From Heterobilharzia americana (taxonomy: Eukaryota > Platyhelminthes > Trematoda > Strigeidida > Schistosomatidae), in contig OX104132.1 in assembly GCA_944470555.2 (NCBI GenBank), positions 8,875,755 to 8,939,754 on the forward strand: DNA of 64,000 bases. The letters run 5' to 3'. Positions 60,901-64,000 of this stretch are shown in pieces. The notes below the pieces were generated by a model. The model searched no databases and was not told where the DNA came from. It was given only the letters and a program-made list of their open reading frames with translations. The first letter of the stretch is position 1; each line of letters begins with the position of its first letter. The translations under genes and the position numbers were made by a program.

Positions 60901-61973
60901 GTCTAACAGTGGAATCCAAGGTGCATGTCTAGTCCTCTTTGAGACTCGTCACTTGGATGCACCTTAAATTCAGTGAGTTATGTTATCATTGCGCCCATAT
61001 GTCAATAGAGACTGGTCAGTTTGTTTCAGTGTAGTAATCAATGAGTAATTACAAGCATTGCCAAATAACAAATTATACCCATTGGATATGAGGTGGATTT
61101 CGTAACCCAATAACCCTCTGGAGTTCATAGTCATCAGTGTTGGGTTTAGGTTTGAGCGAAAACATCATCACTCACTGGTTTACAAGTACATTCAACTAAT
61201 GAGTCTCTAATAGTATGAAACGTTGCTCTTAGATTCCATTGCTAACCACCATCAAGCATATAATATCGAACCAACTTTAACACTTCGAAAAGTGTAGAAA
61301 GGGAAGAAATAGCATAGGTTTTTAGTGAGAACTTCCAGTACCGTGCAAAAGAGGAATGCAATTCTCAACATCTTCAGTACTTTAACTAATCAAGAAATAA
61401 CATTGAAAATGGCAAAAAATGAATTGCATGCCATAGTATAAGAATGTTACACAATTGATAAATTTAAATTCGCAACAATAAATTTAGTTGTTAAAAGGCA
61501 GTCTCATGGGCTTCTTTTTCACATAGTTAAGAGGAAATCAAGCTAATCGAATGTATCATTCGTTTAACCTATATTCAACACTTGTGCAGTTCGTTCAGGT
61601 AATTGGAATATGAAATTGTACTACTAAAGAGATGAAAACATTACAGTGAATGTATCGAAATTACTTTATTATGGATGTTAACATAATTACTGATACTTTA
61701 GATCACTAGAAAGTGGAAACCTAATGGTACTTGTGAATTCTCATCATTGACACACAATAGGTTCACAAAATTCCAAACAGGTAACTGATTCATAGTCATA
61801 TAGGTGGTGATTTTTATCAGTGAATATTCCATAACTTTTTATCGAATAAAATTTTATTCTCAATTTCCTTCTGTACAAAGGGCTTCGGTTTCGTTACATT
61901 TATGAATGCAGCTGATGCCGAAAAAGCACGTGAAAGTCTTAATGGTCATATTGTAATGGGTCGAAAGATAGAA
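37408..61973 (+). CDS. rbfox: RBFOX (Fox-1 family) RNA-binding splicing regulator, five exons visible
   Basis: Join of 37408-37492, 45337-45458, 53268-53627, 58211-58264 and 61881-61973. All introns are GT-AG and the phases agree (1, 0, 0, 0). The 238 codons visible begin with a serine/threonine-rich, polar N-terminus and lead into a single RRM from about residue 167. RNP2 is LHVSNI and RNP1 is KGFGFVTF. The strings [13 protein letters not shown] and [20 protein letters not shown] are diagnostic of RBFOX proteins, which bind (U)GCAUG in pre-mRNA and control alternative splicing in nerve and muscle. The rest of the RRM and the C-terminus lie right of the window. Introns are 7.8, 7.8, 4.6 and 3.6 kb and are filled with mobile elements. 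The start codon is the first in-frame ATG downstream of a TGA at 37345; earlier exons are possible. Confidence 0.93.
37745..37905 (-). repeat. SINE family 2 copy
   Basis: On the minus strand it reads gacctgagtttcatctatgg, then a ctgctgaggaatctcatg block and ctctcaggttttcaatgg. The same ordered blocks (ggccctgagttcg, ctgaggagtctcat, ctcccaggctttcaa) are at 52950-53150 (+) and 50385-50530 (-). The head resembles a degenerate tRNA box B. Confidence 0.5.
38000..38265 (+). pseudogene. RTE-A (SR2-like) 3' end fragment
   Basis: Reads RRSSGWGPRD-like remnants, then [25 protein letters not shown] in one frame, followed by the family 3' UTR with gaagtgtggtaacttgaac. A 5'-truncated relic in rbfox intron 1. 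Confidence 0.65.
38560..38822 (+). repeat. SINE-like repeat with degenerate hammerhead (Sm-alpha type)
   Basis: The 3' part (38752-38815) follows the schistosome hammerhead plan: cctgacgag core, stem II gttc/gggc, intact GAA (in gcgaaacg), a short stem III and the closing gaattccactgctagcc. Stem I no longer pairs well (atcgc against ctcga), so cleavage is unlikely. A tRNA-like block on the opposite strand lies at 38585-38635, so two SINEs may abut here. Confidence 0.55.
38823..39419. other. Intron sequence, nothing recognised
   Basis: Part of rbfox intron 1; AT-rich, with no coding, RNA or repeat signal that I can name. Confidence 0.4.
39420..39580 (+). pseudogene. Penelope-like element fragment, inverted relative to its neighbour
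   Basis: The + strand matches the reverse complement of 41030-41170: shared blocks include tttgcgctatacatttcg, aacaatctgat, and the [11 protein letters not shown] / [11 protein letters not shown] readings. The similarity is imperfect, so the two are old. It lies just downstream of the 3' end of the minus-strand Penelope element at 40240-41170. Confidence 0.6.
39581..40239. other. Intron sequence; likely 3' tail of the Penelope element plus an unassigned repeat
   Basis: A GC-richer block at about 39930-40030 (gcgcgcttagctgacagc, cccgggacgaatagggag) may belong to the Penelope 3' region or to another dispersed repeat. No gene recognised. Confidence 0.3.
40240..41170 (-). pseudogene. Penelope-like element, second type: RT and GIY-YIG parts
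   Basis: Reading leftward on the minus strand: [20 protein letters not shown] (RT catalytic box), [38 protein letters not shown], then after a frameshift [33 protein letters not shown] and, in a third frame, [19 protein letters not shown], the YIG half of the GIY-YIG nuclease. Domain order is that of Penelope-like elements. It is clearly different in sequence from the copy at 28978-30185 and more complete at the YIG motif. Two frameshifts and loss of the N-terminal half make it inactive. It lies antisense in rbfox intron 1. Confidence 0.88.
41171..41773. other. Intron sequence, nothing recognised
   Basis: AT-rich rbfox intron 1 sequence with no identified gene or repeat. Confidence 0.4.
41774..41901 (+). 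repeat. Dispersed repeat, left half (split by an RTE-B insertion)
   Basis: Left part of a ~300-bp repeat whose right part is 44507-44672. An uninterrupted copy, reverse orientation, is at 57600-57888. It starts tgtagtgggcgttgctg. Whether it is a solo LTR (TG start, a TATA-like block in the right half) or a SINE is undecided. The last 12 bases, aatgcgggtgta, are the target-site duplication. Confidence 0.75.
41902..44506 (-). mobile_element. RTE-B insertion, internally deleted, with 12-bp target-site duplication
   Basis: The element is flanked by aatgcgggtgta at 41890-41901 and 44507-44518. On the minus strand it starts with the same 5' end as the 33252 copy, then a frame-broken endonuclease ([50 protein letters not shown]), the linker, and the internal-deletion junction at about 42719-42742 that removes RT motifs A to C. 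It continues with [10 protein letters not shown], a longer CAA-coded glutamine run (near 42553-42585), and from 42346 a less expanded 3' part ending ggggaaaataaaattaaat. The last ~100 bp of the family's coding 3' end are missing. It lacks RT, so it must have been mobilised in trans if it moved in this form. Confidence 0.9.
44507..44672 (+). repeat. Dispersed repeat, right half
   Basis: Continues the repeat begun at 41774 after the RTE-B insertion: gtattaagagcaaatcaag, then gcagaagaggaaatgaagc and caaggtgtaccatattt match the complement of 57600-57790. Confidence 0.75.
44673..45336. other. Intron sequence before rbfox exon 2
   Basis: AT-rich with a good polypyrimidine tract (ttttttgatttcccag) at its end. 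No other feature recognised. Confidence 0.5.
45337..45458 (+). CDS. rbfox: rbfox coding exon 2
   Basis: Acceptor tttcccag ends at 45336; donor GTATGT at 45459. With the base carried over, 41 codons read [20 protein letters not shown] and [16 protein letters not shown]. The sequence is polar, with a basic/serine patch ([10 protein letters not shown]) that could be phosphorylated; that is inference. Confidence 0.8.
45824..46019 (-). repeat. Inverted copy of the Penelope 3' terminal region (pLTR-like)
   Basis: Reverse complement of the last ~190 bp of the downstream Penelope copy (46683-46880) and of 29995-30185. With the downstream copy it forms long terminal inverted repeats around the truncated body. 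Inverted terminal repeats of this kind are known in Penelope-like elements. Confidence 0.85.
46020..46880 (+). pseudogene. Penelope-like element, GIY-YIG region and 3' end, young copy
   Basis: From gagaagcgctaatagttaac (46021-46040) onward the sequence is almost identical to 29333-30185: [45 protein letters not shown], then the GIY-YIG start [10 protein letters not shown]. One visible difference turns the ATG at 29369 into a tta (TTTATTAAG). The RT domain is missing: the copy is 5'-truncated and joined directly to the inverted terminal piece. It lies in rbfox intron 2, sense orientation. Confidence 0.85.
47020..47747 (-). pseudogene. RTE-A 3' end fragment carried with the Penelope copy
   Basis: Antisense RTE-A 3' end, nearly identical to 30330-31058, including the 3' UTR motif and the [11 protein letters not shown] block. 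It stops abruptly at 47747 (tttttaact then unrelated gggtttaaatg), while the 31-kb copy continues into the RT domain. Confidence 0.85.
47748..48054. other. Intron sequence, nothing recognised
   Basis: About 300 bp of AT-rich rbfox intron 2 sequence between two young insertions. Confidence 0.4.
48055..49465 (+). pseudogene. RTE-B retrotransposon, expanded 3' lineage
   Basis: Starts in RT motif A (caaattcatcgactttgaga), reads remnants of motif B, then a gactgaactgaactggactg expansion at 48312-48343, the FATDDD version of the catalytic box (about 48428-48450), glutamine and glycine runs, [17 protein letters not shown] and the pentamer expansions near 49030-49072. It ends CACTAGGAACCTAAAGGAC-like at about 49460. 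Almost identical to 54095-55450, apart from repeat lengths and the last ~80 bp. In rbfox intron 2, sense orientation. Confidence 0.87.
49466..51730. other. Intron sequence with scattered SINE-like pieces
   Basis: No coding exon found. SINE family 2 pieces lie at about 50385-50530 (-) and 51300-51485 (+). The open frame at 50816-51037 has no known domain. The rest is AT-rich. Confidence 0.45.
50385..50530 (-). repeat. SINE family 2 copy
   Basis: Minus strand reads agggccctgagctcgattcc, then gaagagtcccatactag, aaacagctgctaagtg and catctgatgtcagttcg. This matches, block by block, the + strand of 52950-53130. Confidence 0.6.
51732..51945 (+). repeat. Sm-alpha-like SINE with (ATC)n tail
   Basis: A tRNA-derived head with a good box A (TGGCTCAGTAGG, 51737-51748) is followed by a degraded box B, the hammerhead region (51809-51874) and a pure ATC trinucleotide tail (about 51878-51942). 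This head, ribozyme and simple-repeat tail order is that of schistosome Sm-alpha elements. Confidence 0.8.
51809..51874 (+). ncRNA. Hammerhead ribozyme (Sm-alpha type), core-mutated
   Basis: Stem I pairs atccag (51817-51822) with ctggat (51856-51861). The core ctgatga (51823-51829) is perfect. Stem II pairs gtcc (51830-51833) with ggac (51840-51843). The second core strand is gag (51844-51846) where GAA is invariant, so the A14 position is a G and activity should be lost or very weak. The expected cleavage site is after gtc at 51855. Stem III (acgc against tcgt) is short and mismatched, typical of this minimal family. It is in the sense orientation within rbfox intron 2. Confidence 0.85.
52350..52470 (+). 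repeat. SINE family 2, 3' part
   Basis: Contains tagctgttcaggttttcagt and ctgatgtcattccgtgat, matching the end of the copy at 52950-53150. Confidence 0.4.
52690..52775 (+). repeat. Sm-alpha-like 3' half with degenerate hammerhead
   Basis: The 3' strand is well kept (ggacgaaacgcgcgtcctgg at 52732-52751, then attcctctgctagcc), with intact GAA and an acgc/gcgt stem III. The 5' core reads gttatgag instead of ctgatgag and stem I has no clear 5' partner, so it should be inactive. Confidence 0.65.
52776..52949. other. Intron sequence, nothing recognised
   Basis: Short AT-rich stretch between two SINE pieces. Confidence 0.4.
52950..53150 (+). repeat. SINE family 2, best copy
   Basis: Reads cccgcgaggcctgaaggccc, tgagttcggtccctgg (a box-B-like string), ctgctgaggagtctcatag, gacagctgtccagcgctccc and ctgacgtcagtcggtgatga. 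The head looks tRNA-derived. This copy lies ~120 bp upstream of rbfox exon 3. Confidence 0.6.
53268..53627 (+). CDS. rbfox: rbfox coding exon 3 (N-terminal linker and first half of the RRM)
   Basis: Acceptor ttaatag ends at 53267; donor GTAAGT follows 53627. The 120 codons (phase 0 at both ends) start [15 protein letters not shown], run through a serine/threonine-rich stretch with a short QQQQ, and end with [27 protein letters not shown]2 (LHVSNI) and the phenylalanines of FRFR used in UGCAUG recognition in RBFOX proteins are present. Where other RBFOX proteins have MFG, this has LLG. Confidence 0.92.
53628..54094. other. Intron sequence with short internal repeats
   Basis: Contains two copies, in opposite orientation, of a gtgactttaaagtc/gactttaaagtcac block (about 53708-53722 and 53828-53842) with cagttaccaggg / agcaacgactg flanks. 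The same block recurs at 57110-57560. It is a small dispersed inverted repeat; no gene. Confidence 0.5.
54095..55530 (+). pseudogene. RTE-B retrotransposon, expanded 3' lineage
   Basis: Starts in RT motif A (cttcatcgactttgagaagg), carries the longest gaact/ggact expansion (54359-54405), the FATDDD catalytic box, CAA and GGC runs, and pentamer expansions, and ends gggacaaataataataat at 55525-55542. Its last ~80 bp before the tail (gactgctgaggggagagtga) differs from the 48-kb copy. In rbfox intron 3, sense orientation. Confidence 0.87.
55543..56669. other. Intron sequence with weak repeat pieces
   Basis: Two similar blocks (ggatgctaatgatactgcc at about 55578-55596 and ggaggctaatgatactacc at about 55831-55849) suggest a third small dispersed repeat, also echoed at 58805-58830. 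No exon or ORF is supported. Confidence 0.4.
56670..56830 (+). repeat. Sm-alpha-like SINE, full length, hammerhead with stem II deleted
   Basis: Head: perfect box A TGGCTCAGTGG (56678-56688) and near-consensus box B gtccgaatc (56731-56739). Tail: aggcaggtacatccagctga then directly cgaaatgcgg, attctggattcc and tactagccac. Compared with the 51.8-kb copy, about 18 bases forming stem II (from tgag to ggac) are missing, so the ribozyme cannot fold although the stem I strands (atccag, ctggat) and GAA remain. In rbfox intron 3, sense. Confidence 0.8.
56831..57599. other. Intron sequence with a dispersed gtgac/gtcac-type small repeat
   Basis: Several copies of a short motif pair around agttattt-cagcagttg and gtgacttttagagtcactca (for example 57225-57260, 57430-57480, 57530-57560) occur in both orientations, related to those at 45120-45230 and 53700-53850. 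They look like remnants of a small palindromic (MITE-like) repeat. No gene. Confidence 0.45.
57600..57888 (-). repeat. Dispersed repeat, uninterrupted copy (empty site paralogue)
   Basis: Reverse complement reads tgtagtgggcgttgctgata, then gccaagagaaaagcaagag, acaatgtgggcgtattaag and gcagaagaggaaataaagc, aligning continuously with 41774-41901 joined to 44507-44672. It therefore shows the sequence before the RTE-B insertion at 41902. Confidence 0.82.
57889..58210. other. Intron sequence before rbfox exon 4
   Basis: Ends with a clean polypyrimidine tract and acceptor (ttcctttttaag). A block near 58000-58050 (agcagactggtattatgatgattga) resembles 5870-5905; otherwise nothing recognised. Confidence 0.5.
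58211..58264 (+). CDS. rbfox: rbfox coding exon 4 (54 nt, RRM core)
   Basis: Acceptor ends at 58210, donor GTAAGT at 58265. The 18 codons read [18 protein letters not shown]. This matches the 54-nt RRM exon of other RBFOX genes in length, phase and sequence (usually [18 protein letters not shown]), so the intron positions are ancient. Confidence 0.95.
58265..60901. other. rbfox intron 4, no exon supported
   Basis: A stretch at about 59000-59830 is noticeably less AT-rich than its surroundings and has an 80-codon open frame (59006-59245) without known domain. UGCAUG (TGCATG) occurs at 59066-59071. A tRNA-like or SINE piece may lie at 58795-58920. No clear mobile element was named. Confidence 0.4.
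60903..60975 (-). repeat. Sm-alpha-like piece with degenerate hammerhead
   Basis: Minus strand: stem I strands atccaag and cttggat pair perfectly, stem II gtctc/gaggac is good, and the closing attccactgttagac is kept. The first core strand is gtgacgag (C3 changed) and the second is tag instead of gaa. Inactive by sequence. It is antisense to rbfox. Confidence 0.65.
60976..61187 (+). repeat. Probable head of the following SINE
   Basis: Degraded sequence leading into the hammerhead-like end at 61188-61250. A weak box-B-like string (gtttgagcgaaaa, about 61151-61163) is the only promoter hint. Confidence 0.3.
61188..61250 (+). repeat. Sm-alpha-like 3' half with degenerate hammerhead
   Basis: Reads tacattcaactaatgagtct, ctaatagtatgaaacg, ttgctcttagattcc and attgctaacc. 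Core ctaatgag has one change from ctgatgag, GAA is intact and the cleavage triplet is ctc. Stems I and II are poorly paired. Probably inactive. Confidence 0.55.
61251..61880. promoter_or_regulatory. Intron upstream of the 93-nt rbfox exon, with a UGCAUG site
   Basis: TGCATG, the RBFOX binding site, occurs at 61425-61430, about 450 bp before the exon; another is inside the SINE piece at 60922-60927. In vertebrate Rbfox genes, such sites mediate skipping of the equivalent exon. That these sites work here is inference. Confidence 0.35.
61881..61973 (+). CDS. rbfox: rbfox coding exon 5 (93 nt, second half of the RRM)
   Basis: Acceptor tctgtacaaag ends at 61880; donor GTAAGC at 61974. The 31 codons read [20 protein letters not shown] and [11 protein letters not shown], carrying RNP1. 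Both ends are phase 0, so skipping it would remove the RNP1 half of the RRM without a frameshift. Its length and boundaries match the autoregulated 93-nt exon of vertebrate Rbfox genes. Confidence 0.95.
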
Positions 61974-63364
61974 GTAAGCTGTGTTTCCCTCAATATTGAT
62001 TGAAATACTTTTGATAGTTACATGTTATAATTTACTTTCCTGTTTATCAGGAAACTTTCCAGTTCATAGAGGAGCAGAACGTTTTTTTCACTGACTGATG
62101 AAGAAAAGTCGGTGTTATAAATTCCCGCTTTTTCACTTCTTTTCATAAGACGTTTGATACCATCGAACACGGTGAACAATAATACTCTTCAGCTGTTATC
62201 TTAGAGCGCAGTGACTGGGAATTAGACTACATAACTAAAATCAAAAGCTGGTTATTTTTTGCTAATTCTATCATACTGCTTATAAGTAGCTTAAATAACT
62301 ACCAACAATTTATCTTCAGACAGGCTTCTAGTAAAGATCGAATTTGCGGAAAACACTATGAAGTGAAGAGATCTTTTTAACTTTGAGTGTGGAATAGGAA
62401 TTAAATATTTTGAGCCTTTGTAATAATATATGTTTAAAACATTATGAGAAATAGATTGTAATTTAAACTGGAGCTCAATCTGTGGCTGAATTTTCAAACG
62501 ATCAAAGTTATTGTCAGATAAACTGTTACCCTCATCCTAGTGATTTAAGTAAGTTTATTCGTACGAATGGAATTTTGAAATCTGACTTCTAAAATAAACG
62601 AGGTCAGTACTATGTTTGTACTAATCATTTCGGCAGACACAGCTTATCGTTATCACAAGACAAAAACATCGACGAAGTGAAGTCTCTAGCATATTTGGTA
62701 ACTTCTTCTATCTCTTTTTGTCGATGTTTTGGGTAGACTTTTCGAATGTTTTAATGAGATGGACTTTCCGTGTGAAATGAGGATAATCCCCCTTCCCTTC
62801 AGAAGTAAAAACACTTTCATAACTCTTTGACACGTTCCCACCTTGTCGGCCAATTAACATTTGAATCTGTAGATAAACTTGTTTAGTTGGATGCTTTATC
62901 AAACGATGGATTATATTTCACAAGGTGATATCAGTTTAAAAAAGGTTGAAAGTCACTGGAAAGCCTATGGTTGTTTTCTTTTAGTTTTGATCTCCTAATC
63001 GACACTTACCTCACAACTTCATACAGGATTGCGCTCAAGATTCCCATGTCGTTTGACAAGCATGCAACAAATGAGTCACTGAGTTAAAATCTAATTGATT
63101 TATCATTTAATATCACCTGTGGAAATCCGTCCTAACTTCCAATGTGATTGATCGTATAAGTCACAACATCCTATCGTAACTGCAACTGGAAATCAGTCTC
63201 TTATGAACAATAAATTATCGCTGAATTATTCACGTTGAATCTGTCATAAGAAAACTACCTTAAATTGAACCTTTCTGCTCACTGATGCAAACGCTTAGAC
63301 ATTATTTTACTTTCATGTAATCTATTAGGTAAACTTTCAATGTCACCATTGTATTGCAGTTTAT
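61974..63364. other. rbfox intron 5 (open to the right), no exon found
   Basis: No continuation of the RRM (VNNATARV-type) was found here, so the next exon is beyond the window. A GCATG core site lies near 63059. Sequence is AT-rich without recognised repeats. Confidence 0.5.
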
Positions 63365-63540
63365 TAAGCGGCCAGCAGTGGAATCTAAGACAAGACCTTC
63401 GTCTTGTTGTGCACTCATTACCTGGATGTACTCAGATCTCAGTGATGTTGTTCCCTTTGAGAATAGGACTCAGTATCCATCACTTTTAACACCAGAGAGT
63501 TGTTCACTAGACTACAAGAGTCACCACTTGTCTAACGGGT
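63365..63540 (-). repeat. Sm-alpha-like SINE with degenerate hammerhead
   Basis: Minus strand: gagtacatccaggtaatgag, then gacgaaggtcttgtc, ttagattccactgctgg. Stem I retains atccag but its partner is ttagat; the core is gtaatgag; GAA is intact. A tRNA-like head reads leftward from about 63540 (gtctagtgaacaactctctgg). Antisense to rbfox. Confidence 0.6.
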
Positions 63541-63552
63541 ATCACTTCTTCC

Positions 63553-63714
63553 ATATTAGATCTGTTTATTTGATTTATAACACACAGTCATCTAGTATTA
63601 TTTACTTGATTACCACGTTTCGAGCATAAATTATCATCACTCATAATCATAATCACATCAATGTAATCACACTACTTTCGACAATCGATTTTTATAGTTA
63701 TGTCACCTTATACG
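63553..63714 (-). repeat. Inverted Penelope 3' terminal region (pLTR-like)
   Basis: Same sequence and same right boundary (caccttata then cgagaagcgctaatag) as 45838-46019, so both copies share this inverted junction. The left boundary is ~30 bp shorter. Confidence 0.85.
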
Positions 63715-64000
63715 AGAAGCGCTAATAGTTAACAATTATCCTCCGCAGTTTATGAAGAAATTCGTACGAATATACAAGAAAAGGAAAAATAACAGTCACA
63801 TGAGTGCGAATAATAACGACAGCACAAGTAGAAAGGAGTTCATAGCCTCCATTGTGTTACCCTATAAGGAGGGTACATCAGAAACTGTACGTAGGATCCT
63901 CAACAGAGCTGGGATTAGGGTGGCACTTAAACCTACAAACTCACTCAGAGATAAACTTTGTCGGCTACCTTAGGGATCCGATGGAACCAATTAAGCAAAA
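63715..64000 (+). pseudogene. Penelope-like element, GIY-YIG region (cut by the window edge)
   Basis: Third young copy of the 28978/46020 type: [53 protein letters not shown], then a stop. It keeps the ATG lost at 46 kb. Its 3' end is beyond the window, so whether it also carries the antisense RTE-A piece cannot be seen. Confidence 0.85.

Overview
This is an AT-rich, intron-rich eukaryotic window, almost certainly from a schistosome-type blood fluke (Trematoda). The evidence is the mix of APE-type RTE-like non-LTR retrotransposons, Penelope-like elements (YVDD reverse transcriptase plus GIY-YIG endonuclease), and tRNA-derived SINEs whose 3' half is a recognisable schistosome (Sm-alpha type) hammerhead ribozyme. 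No bacterial-style operon, CRISPR array, rRNA or credible functional tRNA gene was seen.

Two host genes are visible. A terminal coding exon of an unidentified gene lies at 1033-1218 (+). The main gene is an RBFOX (Fox-1) splicing regulator on the + strand. Five exons fit with consensus splice sites and continuous phase: 37408-37492, 45337-45458, 53268-53627, 58211-58264 and 61881-61973. The RRM is split over the last three, and the gene runs off the right edge.

Layout: 1-15.8 kb holds the orphan exon and old fragments of RTE-like and Penelope-like elements. 15.857-25.668 kb is a giant inverted repeat: two ~4 kb arms, nearly identical, around a 1.77 kb spacer, each arm carrying two oppositely oriented RTE-like fragments. 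25.7-33 kb is a pile of retroelement fragments (internally deleted RTE-like copy, Penelope-like copy, antisense SR2-like copy). 33.25-36.53 kb is the most complete RTE-like element, with endonuclease, RT and C-terminal region but several frameshifts. 37.4-64 kb is the RBFOX gene, whose introns hold most of the young insertions, including a 2.6 kb RTE-like insertion with a 12-bp target-site duplication and an uninterrupted paralogue of its target at 57.6 kb.

I use 'RTE-B' for the abundant family (C-terminal ALEWNP...GRP, SCEEEM, STRNP motifs; 13 pieces) and 'RTE-A' for the SR2-like family (VFDHRCL, RRCIHSL motifs). These labels are mine and need a repeat-library comparison. The most interesting signals are the palindrome, mosaic RTE-B copies sharing one internal-deletion junction, an RTE-B lineage with many short tandem expansions inside its ORF, Penelope copies headed by an inverted copy of their own 3' end and carrying a neighbouring antisense RTE-A piece, broken hammerheads in RBFOX introns, and a 93-nt RRM exon with upstream UGCAUG sites.
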